From contig CAVXXX010000004.1 of NCBI GenBank assembly GCA_963765935.1, forward strand, positions 186,001 through 250,000: a DNA stretch of 64,000 nucleotides, in the 5' to 3' direction. The notes below the pieces were generated by a model, which was not told the DNA's origin, searched no databases, and saw nothing but the letters and a program-made list of their open reading frames with translations. Position 1 is the first letter of the stretch. Every line of letters begins with the position of its first letter. Source of the DNA: JAMXLG01 sp963765935. GTDB lineage: Bacteria; Vulcanimicrobiota; Vulcanimicrobiia; Vulcanimicrobiales; Vulcanimicrobiaceae. Both the position numbers and the translations under genes were made by a program. Of the stretch, positions 1 to 9,955 are shown in pieces.

Positions 1-282
1 CTACCGCTTGTGCTGCACATGGTAACGATGCCGATCAAAGGCTGGGCGATGGTTGCGCTTGCACCGGTACGCGCTGCCGGCGATACACGATTCTCGATGG
101 CGATCGGTATTGTGTGCGGACTACTCGTACTTCCGCTCACCTGGGCCGGCATCGAACGCCTGCATCTCGGACTCTACAGCGTACCGATTGCATGGATTAT
201 TGCCTGGAGTGCGCGAGCCGCGTTAACTGCGCTAAAGATCCGCGACGGCAGTTGGTCGCGGCGCGAACCTATTGCGGCTTAA
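1..282 (+). CDS. MATE-family efflux transporter, C-terminal end (partial)
   Basis: The open frame enters from the left edge and ends at TAA 280-282, giving the last 93 residues. It contains the conserved stretch with an Ala-Gly-Asp-Thr-Arg core that precedes the last helices in MATE (NorM/DinF-like) cation-coupled multidrug exporters, followed by two hydrophobic segments and a basic cytoplasmic tail. MATE proteins sit in the inner membrane and export drugs or metabolites against Na+ or H+. Only the C-terminal end is visible, so the substrate cannot be inferred. It converges with the DUF4383 gene, overlapping it by 14 bases, so the two stop codons face each other. Confidence 0.7.
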   Translation, partial: LPLVLHMVTMPIKGWAMVALAPVRAAGDTRFSMAIGIVCGLLVLPLTWAGIERLHLGLYSVPIAWIIAWSARAALTALKIRDGSWSRREPIAA

Positions 283-700
283 CTTCGGGCTCGTATGAGC
301 CGCGACCGTAACCGCCATAGGCGCCGAGAAGCGCAATGACGGCGTTCAACAGAACGTCCCAGCCATAAATCGGCGCCACACCAAAGAGCGTGTAGAACGC
401 GAAGACCGGCAATGCACCGAGGACGAAGAGAATCGCATAGACCCACGTGACCGCACGGCAGTAGAAGCGCGCCGAACTGAAGTTCATCGCCGCGACGAGT
501 CCCCACACACCGAAGACGAGATGCAGTGCGTTTTCGGCAATGTTCGCCGGAAAAACGCCGACGATAAACCGGTAGAACGCGTCGAGCGTAATGACTGGAG
601 CATCGAGCGGCGCGGCAGGTGCCGTCCACGGCAGAAATCCCGCGATGCCGGCAATAAGAAAGAGCAACCCGAGGATACGCGCGATCGTCGGTCCGTTCAT
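269..700 (-). CDS. DUF4383-type small membrane protein
   Basis: The product is 143 residues with four hydrophobic segments (roughly residues 7-27, 45-70, 80-103 and 112-130). The arrangement of helix, short loop, helix with an Ala-Glu-Asn-Ala-Leu-His motif, and a Gly-Trp-Asp-Val-Leu-Leu-Asn motif before the last helix resembles the DUF4383 family, whose function is unknown. The ATG at 700 lies nine bases after the stop of the inositol-monophosphatase gene, with AAGG in the gap, so the two are almost certainly one transcript. The C-terminal tail is short and hydrophilic. No catalytic residues are visible. Confidence 0.65.
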   Translation of the reverse strand: MNGPTIARILGLLFLIAGIAGFLPWTAPAAPLDAPVITLDAFYRFIVGVFPANIAENALHLVFGVWGLVAAMNFSSARFYCRAVTWVYAILFVLGALPVFAFYTLFGVAPIYGWDVLLNAVIALLGAYGGYGRGSYEPEVKPQ

Positions 701-709
701 ATGCGAGCC

Positions 710-1501
710 TTACTGTACGCTTGCAAGAACGCCCTGCATTTCATGATGAATGCGCGCGTTGGTCGCGAGAATCGAACGCGCATCGAGCGACGCCGCTGAA
801 CCGTCGATTCGGGAGACCGCTCCACCGGCTTCAGTCACGAGCAGCGTGCCTGCGGCGACATCCCACGGATTCAGATCCCACTCCCAAAATCCGTCGAAGC
901 GTCCACACGCGGTGTATGCGAGATCGAGCGCAGCCGAGCCGTCGCGCCGCACCGCTTGCGCGTACCCGGACATTCGTTCGAAATACTTGCCGTTGCGCCG
1001 AAAATCGGCGGGATGGAAACCGGTGCAGACCATAGCATGCGCGAGTTCGTCGATCGGAGAAACGGAGATCGGCGCATCATTGCGGCGCGCTCCCGCACCG
1101 AGCTCGCCCGCAAAGCATTCATCCAACGCCGGTGCATACACAACCGCTGCGATGAGCTCTCCGGCACGTTCGAACCCGATGGAGATGCAATACATCGGAT
1201 ACCCGTGCGCGTAATTTGTCGTGCCATCGAGCGGATCGATAATCCAACGTTCATCGGAGGTGCCCGTATGACTGCCGCTCTCTTCAGCGAGCACGTTCGC
1301 GTTTGGAAACGCGCCGCGTAGTTTAGCGAAGATCACGGCTTCGCTTGCACGATCCGCCGCCGTGACGATATCCGCGCGCCTTCCCTTCTCTTCGATCTCC
1401 AAGGGACGATGCGCATACTCTAAAAGAACCGCCGCCCCTTCGCGCGCGGCGTCGAGTGCAACCGTCAGCGGATCGGGGCGGCGGATGGCGGAGTCGCTCA
1501 C
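710..1501 (-). CDS. Inositol monophosphatase family protein
   Basis: This 263-residue protein carries both signatures of the Mg2+-dependent Li+-sensitive phosphatase superfamily (SuhB, CysQ, HisN-like). Signature 1 is WIIDPLDGTTNYAHG, with the two metal-binding Asp residues; an upstream AEESG supplies a Glu ligand; signature 2 is WDLNPWDVAAG near the C-terminus. The family hydrolyses sugar or nucleotide phosphomonoesters in the cytoplasm; whether this one acts on inositol-1-phosphate, histidinol phosphate or PAP cannot be told from sequence. I chose the GTG at 1501 because GGAGAAG lies six bases upstream; a TTG 15 bases earlier is the alternative. It is followed closely by the DUF4383 gene and preceded, 46 bases away, by the giant surface-protein gene. 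Confidence 0.85.
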   Translation of the reverse strand: MSDSAIRRPDPLTVALDAAREGAAVLLEYAHRPLEIEEKGRRADIVTAADRASEAVIFAKLRGAFPNANVLAEESGSHTGTSDERWIIDPLDGTTNYAHGYPMYCISIGFERAGELIAAVVYAPALDECFAGELGAGARRNDAPISVSPIDELAHAMVCTGFHPADFRRNGKYFERMSGYAQAVRRDGSAALDLAYTACGRFDGFWEWDLNPWDVAAGTLLVTEAGGAVSRIDGSAASLDARSILATNARIHHEMQGVLASVQ

Positions 1502-1547
1502 GCTGTACTTCTCCAACGCTTTGTTCTGGGTTTGAGCGGTTTTGTCC

Positions 1548-4500
1548 TCAGTTGGAGATTAGCGTATAGGTTACCGTGATGATATGAGCAGACGTGTCCG
1601 CACCAACCGACGTCTCGAAGTTCATGATCGTGTCGTAGTCGGTGCCGGACGATTCGTTACCACATGAGAGGACCTTCGTCGTCGTCGTTGGATTGAAGAA
1701 GCTGTTCACGGCCGCCCCGTACGTCAGACCGCTCGTAGAATTCGGTTCGTCAACCGATGTGAACAATTCGTTGTTCGGATTTGACGAGACCGAAACTTCA
1801 AGCTGCCACGTGTTCGCCGCGACACCGGCGCCCGCCGGACACGCACCGGCAAGCGTTCCGCCTTCGTAGACGACCGTTGCGCGTACAACGTCACTGCCGA
1901 CGACGGTGTTTGTTGCCGGAATCGTTCCGAAATCGAGCACGGTGCCCGAGAACGAACACTGAGCGGGATTGCATGACGGTGACGGATGCGAGTTGCCGGG
2001 TCCCGGATTTGACGGGTCGACCGTTACCGAGAGACCGAGTGAGAAGGCAACCTGCACTTCATCCGAACCGATCCATGCGTTACCGGCGCCGATGCCGTCG
2101 ATCGTCGCAGGCAACAGGTAACTGTCGCTTTCTACTTGCGGTGTATTGGCGACAAACTCAACCGCGATGTTGGTTCCCGGAGACAATCCGGTGCAGCCGG
2201 ATACCTCGATCTGACCGTTCGTGCTGCCCGGTGTCGGACTAAACGTATTGGCCGCATTGATTGCGCAGCCGGCCGGAATTCCCGTCGTCTTGAACGTACC
2301 GCCGTTGATCGTGCCGAGCACGACGTATTGCGTCGGGGAAGCGCCAACGAGTGACCAGTCGACGGGCGGACCGGTACTGTTGGCGATGCCGTTAATATCG
2401 AAGGCCGGCAATGCGATGTCGACCTTACCGATCTTCTGCGCGCCGCCACTGGTGTTGGACACTTCATAGACGAAGCAATTCGGCGATTTCGCGACCTGTG
2501 CGACGGAGTTGTTTGATACGTTTGACGACGTACTGCAAGCGGCATCTGTCGCGCCTTGCGCGGCCGAGAAGAGCTTCGCGCTCGCCGATTCGGCGACCGA
2601 ATTGACCGTTACCGTCTTGAGGTTTGCCCAGCCGCCGCCGTTCGCGCCGTGGGCATAGACATAGAATGTCTGCGTACCCGTGCTCGCGTTCGCAAGCGTG
2701 AAGTTGATCGTCATACTGCCGCCGGGAGCAATTGCATCTTGCTCCTGCGCCGCCGTACAGCCGGCACCAAGCGCCGGTTGTGCCGTCGACGGATTGATCG
2801 GATTATTCGGCGGCTGCGGCGGAGCGGCCGTCGTGTGGTTCGTGTACTGGTTGGCGCATACGCCGAACCAGTATTCCATTGTATTTCCGGCGGGGTTGTA
2901 GCCGGTGGTCGAGAGATTCGACCAGCCCGCGGAACCGGTACCCGTGAACGTCGGCGCGCTCAGTGTCCATGCATTGCTCGTCGTCTGCTCGACCACAATC
3001 GCATCGATCGGATCCGGGTTCGGATCCGCCGCCGACGATGTGTTCTGAAACGTCAAGGAATACGACGTCGAGCCGCCGCTCGGAGACACGGTGTTCGGAT
3101 TGAATTGTGCGCCCATGAGATTTGCATTGAGCGAGAACCCTTGCATCGAAAGGGTATCGACTGCGGCGCCCGCGACGCCGCCGCCAACCACAGGCGTCGT
3201 CGTGTTTCCGTCGGGCGTCAACGTGAAGTACGCGAGCATAGTCGTCGAGTAGCCCTGCACGGTGAGCTCTTGCGCGATGTACGCAGCTTGCGCGTCCGGC
3301 ACGTCGAGCCAAATTTGTCCCTGATACGTACCGGTGTTCGTGACGCCGTTGTTGTTTTTGTTTCCGCCGGCGTTATACGCGGTACCGCCGGGATTGAGGC
3401 AAATGGCGTTCGTCGGAGGCGTGTTGACGCACGCGTTGTTGCCGGTGGTAGCCATCACGTAATAGCCCCCGCCGGGCAGCACCGGCTCACTCGGATCGAC
3501 GGTAATCTGCGACGTGTCGATCGCTGCAGGGAACGTGATCAACACTTCGCCGATGGACGTGAGGCCGCTCGCACCGCTGCATGACGGTGCCGGATTGGCA
3601 GCCGCTTTGCAGAGACTCAAGTCGACCGCCAGAATATCCTTGCGTCCCGATGCGGCCTGGAACGGCGTCGTGTCTTGATACTCGCCCTGCGTGAACGTCG
3701 CGGGATAGAAATGCGTGTTGATCCACGGCGAGTTCGGAGGAGAGGTGGCCTCCGCCACCGCGTTACGCGATGTGTTAGCCGGGAACGTCGCCGATCCGAT
3801 GAAGTGCGCGTTCGCGGTTCCGACAAGCGTGGTATTGGAACTTCCGAAATAAACCGCCGTCCACGCTTCCGACAATGCATTCGTGCTCGACCAGCTCAAG
3901 CCGTCGATCGGCAGAATCGATGTCGTCGTTGCGCAAGGCGTAAGGTAGCACGACCACCCATTATTTCCGCCGTAGGCATAGAACGTCATATTGCTGACGG
4001 TAATCGAGGCGCCCGGAACGAGGTCGGTATTGTTCTGCGGCGTAAACTTTATGACGCACTGCGAGCCTGTCGGATTCGTTGGCGCAGCCGGATTCGCCAC
4101 GCTGCAGTAATCGGTCGCCGTCCACGATCCGCCCTTACTATCGACCACCGTTTCAGAACAGCCAGTCGTATTATATGTGCCGACGCAGCCGCCCAGCGCC
4201 ACGGTTACACCGTAGCCGGTCGCGTTGCTTGGCGGCGTGAAGCTTCCATTTAGCGTGCTGCCGGGGCCGGTCGTGTATTCGATGCCGATAAGCGGATCGG
4301 CCGCGAACGGATACGCGACGTTCGCGTTGTTCGTGAAGACCATCTTCACGTTTGGAATGTTGTACACCGTGCCGGCGGTACAGCATCCGAACGTCAACGT
4401 CTGCCCATTAACGCCATTTGTATTGAAAAGTGTCTGCGAGCTGTAGCCCATGATCTGGAACGCTTGCGACGCTTCGAGTTCCTGATTGCCGGGCGCGTAG

Positions 4501-5963
4501 AGCTGGACAGTCCACGTGTTGTTGGGATAGGTGCCCGGAGTCGTGAGCGCCGGGCTCGCGGCGGAAAACTGGAACGTGCCTTTTACGGTACAGTTCGGCG
4601 AATTGTTGACGAGCGACGTGCACGTATTTGGAATGGCGTTCGTCGCTGGAATTCCGACGACTTGTCCGTCGGGATCGCTGACGACCATACGGTACGTACC
4701 GTTGGTTGGTGCAGTGCCGATCTGGTTCGCAACCGACGCCACGATGCCGCCGACGGATTGTTCGTTGACGCTATCCCACGCGAATCGCGTCGCTGGAGGC
4801 GTTGAGTATGCGGCCGGCGTTGGATTTGCCGCCGGCGTCGGATAGAGCTGGAACGTGTAGCCCTCAAGACCGGTCAGCGACACCTGTGCTTGACCGAGCG
4901 CAGACCCCGACGTCTTGTCGTACACGACGATCGAATACGAACCGGCCTGATAGTTGGTATTCAACGGCCATTGCAGCGAGAGCGTTCCGGTCGGTGCGCT
5001 GACTCCCGGCGAGTTGTTCGGATTGCAAACGAGAGACGACGGCGCGCCCGTCGGCCTCGGACTCGGTACGGGCGGCGCGGGTGTCGCGCCGGGTGTCAAG
5101 TACGTGCAATACGAGTTTACGCCGGTCGACATAACGTAGACGACATACACGTCGGTCGTTGAAACGTTCGGCAAGTAAATATATGCGTACTGACTGTTCG
5201 TAACGTCGAATTGATAGGACTGCTGCGTGTGGTACGGATCCTGGTAGACGAAGACTTGGAACGGTGCGCCGGCATTCACATAGACGGTGGCAACAATAAC
5301 TTGCGCCGTCGTGTCGTAGACGAAAAACGACCATGTGCCCTGCACCGACAGCGCGGTCGTGTGCGCGGCCGGCGCGTTGAACGCATAGCCGTTTGTGCCG
5401 ACGAGCGTCGCCGTTGTCGAATTTGCCGGAATGTAGTAGTCGGCGTAGGTATCGGTCGTGCTCCAGTCGTTCAGGTTTGTGGCCTGCCACGTCATCGAGC
5501 AGCCGACGGAATAGAGTGCGCCGTTGGAACCGCAACCGGCACCGGCCGTAAGGTCAACTGAAACACCGGTGCCCGCCTGCGGACGCACGCGGGAGTGCCT
5601 CGATTTATTGGGCACCGCGGTGTTCATCGTGGACTTCGCCGGAAGTTGCGGGAAGCACGAAAGCGGCACGCGCATCCCTGCGGCGATGTGATGCAAGTCA
5701 ACCGGACACGCCGATGCGCGCCGCGGCAGGCTCACACGAGCCGAACCAGCGGTAGCTGATGTGGCAGGCGTGGCCACGGGCTTGACGATGATGGGCTGTG
5801 CCGTACGCGGGACAATCGGGACCGGATGAACCGGCCCAGTATCAGTCCATGGCGGTGGAGCCGCGGCGGCAAAAGCCGCGAAGCTCGCCAGCAGCAAAAA
5901 CACGAACGCCACGGCGGTCCCCGCTACCGTTCCGCGGCGACGCGTACGATTGTCGCTGCGCAT
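1548..5963 (-). CDS. Giant secreted surface protein, candidate tip adhesin of the appendage locus
   Basis: The product is 1471 residues with a basic N-terminus followed by a long hydrophobic core ending in Ala-rich sequence (about residues 17-37), a clear Sec signal peptide. The mature protein is rich in Asn, Thr, Ser, Gly and Pro, poor in Lys, and reads as a chain of predicted beta domains, including two related segments with an F-Y-x-Y followed by Gly-Asn-Gly-Trp. About 200 residues from the end is LDFGTI, and the last residues are ITVTYTLISN; both features recur in the neighbouring subunits (DFG motif and C-terminal Tyr-Thr strand), suggesting a C-terminal pilin-like domain. I chose ATG 5963 because the signal peptide starts there; upstream in-frame sequence lies in the conserved leader. 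Adhesin function is inference; no database domain is recognised. Confidence 0.7.
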   Translation of the reverse strand: MRSDNRTRRRGTVAGTAVAFVFLLLASFAAFAAAAPPPWTDTGPVHPVPIVPRTAQPIIVKPVATPATSATAGSARVSLPRRASACPVDLHHIAAGMRVPLSCFPQLPAKSTMNTAVPNKSRHSRVRPQAGTGVSVDLTAGAGCGSNGALYSVGCSMTWQATNLNDWSTTDTYADYYIPANSTTATLVGTNGYAFNAPAAHTTALSVQGTWSFFVYDTTAQVIVATVYVNAGAPFQVFVYQDPYHTQQSYQFDVTNSQYAYIYLPNVSTTDVYVVYVMSTGVNSYCTYLTPGATPAPPVPSPRPTGAPSSLVCNPNNSPGVSAPTGTLSLQWPLNTNYQAGSYSIVVYDKTSGSALGQAQVSLTGLEGYTFQLYPTPAANPTPAAYSTPPATRFAWDSVNEQSVGGIVASVANQIGTAPTNGTYRMVVSDPDGQVVGIPATNAIPNTCTSLVNNSPNCTVKGTFQFSAASPALTTPGTYPNNTWTVQLYAPGNQELEASQAFQIMGYSSQTLFNTNGVNGQTLTFGCCTAGTVYNIPNVKMVFTNNANVAYPFAADPLIGIEYTTGPGSTLNGSFTPPSNATGYGVTVALGGCVGTYNTTGCSETVVDSKGGSWTATDYCSVANPAAPTNPTGSQCVIKFTPQNNTDLVPGASITVSNMTFYAYGGNNGWSCYLTPCATTTSILPIDGLSWSSTNALSEAWTAVYFGSSNTTLVGTANAHFIGSATFPANTSRNAVAEATSPPNSPWINTHFYPATFTQGEYQDTTPFQAASGRKDILAVDLSLCKAAANPAPSCSGASGLTSIGEVLITFPAAIDTSQITVDPSEPVLPGGGYYVMATTGNNACVNTPPTNAICLNPGGTAYNAGGNKNNNGVTNTGTYQGQIWLDVPDAQAAYIAQELTVQGYSTTMLAYFTLTPDGNTTTPVVGGGVAGAAVDTLSMQGFSLNANLMGAQFNPNTVSPSGGSTSYSLTFQNTSSAADPNPDPIDAIVVEQTTSNAWTLSAPTFTGTGSAGWSNLSTTGYNPAGNTMEYWFGVCANQYTNHTTAAPPQPPNNPINPSTAQPALGAGCTAAQEQDAIAPGGSMTINFTLANASTGTQTFYVYAHGANGGGWANLKTVTVNSVAESASAKLFSAAQGATDAACSTSSNVSNNSVAQVAKSPNCFVYEVSNTSGGAQKIGKVDIALPAFDINGIANSTGPPVDWSLVGASPTQYVVLGTINGGTFKTTGIPAGCAINAANTFSPTPGSTNGQIEVSGCTGLSPGTNIAVEFVANTPQVESDSYLLPATIDGIGAGNAWIGSDEVQVAFSLGLSVTVDPSNPGPGNSHPSPSCNPAQCSFSGTVLDFGTIPATNTVVGSDVVRATVVYEGGTLAGACPAGAGVAANTWQLEVSVSSNPNNELFTSVDEPNSTSGLTYGAAVNSFFNPTTTTKVLSCGNESSGTDYDTIMNFETSVGADTSAHIITVTYTLISN

Positions 5964-6068
5964 TAAGCGCGAGCGCTCCGTACACGTGCTCCTTGAGCAC
6001 TCATCATCCTTATCACCATGTGCGAGGGCGCCATCCGTTGCGAAGGGGGCAAGCAAGTTACAAGACTT
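5964..6068 (-). promoter_or_regulatory. Conserved 5' leader of the giant surface-protein gene
   Basis: Between the sigma-28-type promoter and the start codon lies about 100 bases of leader. Its first half matches the leader of the subunit-1 gene (12184-12245): both contain GTAACT, then GGATGGC, CTCGC and CATGGTGA in the same order and nearly the same spacing. Further down is a perfect six-base-pair hairpin with a CTT loop (plus-strand positions 5986-6000). A short frame inside the leader (ATG 6020, ending in TAA that overlaps the gene's ATG) could couple translation. I could not match the block to a known riboswitch class. Confidence 0.5.
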
Positions 6069-9000
6069 CTATCGGTACCCCGCCCTGCGGAGTTAACAAC
6101 ACTCCGTGTAGGGGAAGTAAAGTTAGCTTTTTCCTAAACGAATAGACGCGGCCGGTGACGGGCTTGCCGAGGACGGTTTGGTCGCCATCCTGCCAGTTAA
6201 TCGTGCCGCCCGGATGGACGTCGACCAGGAACCGGGCGCGAATCGTTACCTCCTGCCCCTCGCGGGCATTCTTGGGCGCGTAGTCGACCATGACCAGCGG
6301 CACGCTCGGGTCCACGGTGAACGAGACAGGCTTGATATCGTTCGGGCCTGCCTTAGCGGTCACGCTGTATTTCCCGGCGGTAGCATTGGCGGGCACGGCG
6401 AGTTCGCCGGTCCACAGCGATCGCGCCTTTTCATACTTCATCGCGACGTGCTTATCGAAGACCGTGACGGTGACGTCTTGAGCCGTCTCCGGCGCGCTAA
6501 CGGTGACTTCCGTCGACCCCTTGGCAGGCAGGCGGGCTTCGCTGACATGTAAGACCGGAAGCGTCGGAGGCGGAGAAGCGCTGCCGAGCAACGAGAAGAC
6601 AACCTTCTTTTCCAAGTGGCCGACGACGAACTGCACGCCCTTGTAGTGCTCTCCGGACTCCAGGTGAACGCTAACGGTCGAAGGGCTTGCGCCGAGCGAC
6701 TCGTCGATCGTTTCCGGGTCTACGGAGATGGTATAGTCACCCGCCGGCAAGTTATCGATGACGAAGCTTCCATCACCGTCATCGTCGATGGCTGCATGTT
6801 CGCCGGGCTGCGCGACGACGTAGGCGTTGGGGACACCGCCCTTCATCTCGGCAACCATGTCCGACGCGTACACGACCGTTCCGGCAATCGACCCCATTAC
6901 TTGTGCGTGGAAATCGAGCGTCGAATAGGCGCCGTTGCTGACCGTCGCTTTTGCTTTAAGGCTCTCGGGCGAGAAGTTGGCTGATGCCGGTACGGTTTGC
7001 GGGATGATCGTGACTTGGTGTTCACCCGCGGTCAAGCCGCCAAAGCCGAACTGTCCGCCGGCATCGGTGAGCGCATACTCGCCGCCGTCGACCTGTAACC
7101 GGACGCCTTGCAGCGGGAGCGGAACGCCGCCTTCTTCCGAGCCGTAGACGTGCCCGATGATGCCGCCGAGCGAGCTCACCGGGAAGCTGACGTCGGCCTG
7201 TTGACCGCCGCTAACTTCGATCGCCTGCACCGGCGACGCGGCCGTGAAACCGCGCGGAATCGACGCCGTGCTAATCGAGATCGTATGTTTTCCGGGATGA
7301 ACGAATGAGAATTGGAAGCCGCCGGTCAGATCCGTTCGCTGCGATGCCGTGCCATCGAGCGTTACGACAACGTTTCCGACGCCGCCGCCGCTCGCGAATG
7401 CGCCGACTCCAAGAGCCGGAGTTCGTTCCGTTAATCAACACGCGACCCACGATCGTTGCAGGCAAGTTCGGGTCGACACGGCCGGTGACCAGTCCCGACC
7501 CATAACCGAACGGAGCGCTGAGCGAAATCGAAAAGACGCGCGTCTTGCCGTTCGCGGCCGGATTAAGCCGGTCGCTGAGCGACTGATATCCGAGCGACGT
7601 TTGAACGGAGAGTACGGGCGAAACCTGATACGTCAGATTGATCAGCGGCGTGCGTTGCACCGCATCGCTCGCACTCGTCAGCGTACGCGTGATCGTTTCA
7701 CCGAACTGCACGCTCGTGCGGCGCCACACTCGCGAAATGCTAAAACCCATCCCTCGTTGGATCCCAATTGAGGTTTCCTCGGGCGGAGGCGTTTCGTCAA
7801 CAGGAACAAACGAAACGCCGTGCTGCGATTGCGTCTGAACTTGCGCGTTGACGCCGAGATTGTATTGCCCCATCTGACTGTGCAAAGAACCGAGAAACGA
7901 TCGCGTATCGCTTGTGAGCCCGCCGTTGAGCGAATGTTCCGATTGCACGCCCAAAAGCGCACCAGCCCGGCCGATTTGCGATGACAACGTGCTAGACATC
8001 GATGTCGATGAGATCGGCGTGCCGGCGCTCTCACCGGCCTCACGCGCAACGTTGATTGAGAAGCCGCCGAAACGTAACGCCGGCGAATACCCGAACGAGA
8101 GAATCTTCTGCGTGGAGAAGCCGTCGAGGCTGTTTCCGGTTCGCTCCCAGCTAATGTCGGTGTACACTGGAATTTTTGTTGTGTGGCAGTTGAAATCGGC
8201 AAGCCGGTCCGCAGGCACCTCGCCACCGCCGAAGATCACAAAGTTATTCGGTAGCGATCGCAGCGACGTCGTGCATCCGCCTTGCAAACCGGAACGGTCG
8301 AACGCGTAGTTGCGCGGCGATTCCATTTTCCGGATCGTTATTAAATGTCCGAATGTCGCTGCAACGCCGCCTCACCACTGATGGATGTGGAGCGCGTGCT
8401 CGTCGCGCCGCCGACGAGCACCGTATCAATCTTGCCGGTATCGGCGCTGATTCGCGCGCGTTAACCCGCCTCGTAGATCGCGCCGCCGTGAACTTGCTGC
8501 AGTAGCACGCCTTGCACGTCCATCGTCTCGCCGCCGATGCCGAACGTCGGCCCTTCGTAAAACGTCGCCTGTCCGCTACCCGCCGGCACGATGTATTCGA
8601 AGCCGCGTTCTGTCGTGCCGATTTGTAAGAGCCCAAGGGCGCTAAGCGGCTGCGGGCCGTATCCGAGCGAAAAGTGCGGGGTCGAAAAGAGCGCTGACGC
8701 GACGCCGATCATCGACCGGCCACCGGTCGTGATCGCTAAGGGAAAGCGCAGATCGAGGAACGTGCGCGCCGAGCGTCTCGACACTTCGGCGGTGGCTCCC
8801 GCGCCGATCAGCGATTCCGTCTGCGAAGAAGATTGCGGCGCGAGCGCGAGCACCGGCGGAAGGCGTGCCCGTCGGTCCCGGACTCGGGGTCGGGGTATTG
8901 AAGAACCCGGCCGCGCCATAGCTGCTTTGCGTGCTCGTCTCACCGAACGACACGTCACCGACGAGGCTGAACCGGAGCGGCCCTCCGCGTTCCGATGCGG

Positions 9001-9233
9001 CGGCAGTCGGCACCGGCGTAGGCGTTGGACCGGGGGTCAAGCGTCGGAGCGGAACTGGGTGAATCTGAGGGTTGCGGAATAACAGCGATCGCGGCTTTCG
9101 AGAGCTGATCGAACGCAAGACGGAGCATTGCAATGTCCGCCTTTGCTGGAGATAACCCGATGCCGATGACCCCAGTGGAAACCATCAGCGCAAGCCCACA
9201 CCCCTGCAGGGCTCGGCCGATCACCCGTTTCAT
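6058..9233 (-). CDS. Outer-membrane usher-like beta-barrel with Ig/carboxypeptidase-regulatory repeats (several frame breaks)
   Basis: A signal peptide (residues 1-32, ending AKA) starts at ATG 9233. A Pro/Thr linker follows, then several hundred residues of alternating aromatic-hydrophobic strands with Ser/Thr/Gln, as in outer-membrane barrels. The C-terminal third (6058 to about 7500) holds successive carboxypeptidase-regulatory-like domains with Gly-Arg-Val and T-D-x-x-G-x-F motifs. Total about 1060 residues, the size of a fimbrial usher plus extra domains. The frame breaks near 9032-9036 (a run of five G/C), 8860-8875 and 7415-7425, each a +1 step; TAA at 8461-8463 interrupts it and two more shifts are needed around 8330-8395. 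Coding quality resumes after every break, so I treat it as one gene with sequence errors; automatic pipelines would call it a pseudogene. The usher role is inferred from size, barrel pattern and place beside a chaperone and subunits. Confidence 0.6.
6069..6095 (-). promoter_or_regulatory. Sigma-28 (FliA)-type promoter for the giant surface protein
   Basis: Read on the minus strand, TAAC (6095-6092) is followed by exactly 15 bases and ACCGATAG (6076-6069). The flagellar sigma factor consensus is TAAA-N15-GCCGATAA. The element lies inside the last codons of the usher-like gene, so the giant gene can be expressed separately from the upstream operon. It matches the two other sigma-28-type elements in this window in spacing and sequence. 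Confidence 0.65.
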
Positions 9234-9239
9234 GCCAAA

Positions 9240-9955
9240 TTAGTAGTACAGGGTGTAAACCGCGTTAGACGTGTACTGACCCTGCGGCGTGGAGATGGGG
9301 ATATTCAGCGTTAGATCAACGCAGAAATTTTGGGTACCGCTATAGGTGCCGTTGACGACCGACCATACGCCGCCGTTTGTTGAATACACGATGAACGGCG
9401 TTTGCGTCGGCGCGGGTGACGTGACGTACGTAGCTATGCTTGAGGTCACCTCCGGGCCACGTGCTGGTACCGTTGCTGAAGTCCGAATACAGCCCGTCTT
9501 TGAGTTGCCAATTGACCTGCGTCGTTTGCACCTTCACCATGTAGGGACAGGTGAATGTGGTAGCAACACCTGCCTCTGCATTGAGCGTTACTTGTTGGCC
9601 GCCCGCATTCGTCGTGAGCAGCGTCGCGTTCGGATTAGGCGTTACTTCCGCCTCAACTTCGACCGCTTTTTGCTTTGCCGTTTGCGCAACGAGCATGCCG
9701 CCATGAGGAAGGAACGAAGTGCAGTTGTTCAGCTTCGAAAGCGCGCTCGATCGCCAGCGGTGCGTTGTGCAATCGAGCTCGCGCGACGATGAGGTCCGAT
9801 GCACCTGCGCCGTGCGCGTAGCCGAGTGGATTCGGCGTGACATTCACGATGATCGTGATCGGCAGTTGGGCGCGTTGACTCTGCAAAGCCAGCGCAACGG
9901 ATGGGACGAGCACAATCGCGAGGAAGGCCCAAAGGAGCGGACGGATCTTCCTCAT
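9240..9955 (-). CDS. Secreted appendage subunit 3 (two frame breaks)
   Basis: ATG 9955 overlaps the stop of the previous gene as TAATG, indicating translational coupling. A signal peptide (MRKIRPLL followed by a hydrophobic core ending VALA) leads into beta-rich sequence of about 237 residues ending in a VYTLYY strand, the same kind of terminus seen in subunits 1 and 2. Two +1 frame steps, near 9740 and near 9452, are needed to join three open segments; the joined product reads smoothly. One pair of Cys residues (near 9710 and 9550) could form a disulfide. The gene ends six bases before the usher-like ATG. It is unrelated to the others in its centre, and the DFG motif is not visible here; minor subunit or adaptor is my best guess. 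Confidence 0.6.

Noticed and set aside
2556..3584. 342-codon plus-strand frame opposite the giant gene
   Set aside because: Arg-rich antisense shadow typical of GC-rich genes; no motif.
6058..9233. Usher-like gene as a decayed pseudogene
   Set aside because: Coding character resumes after each break and the same +1 error class affects essential genes such as nuoG; a sequence-error explanation is simpler.
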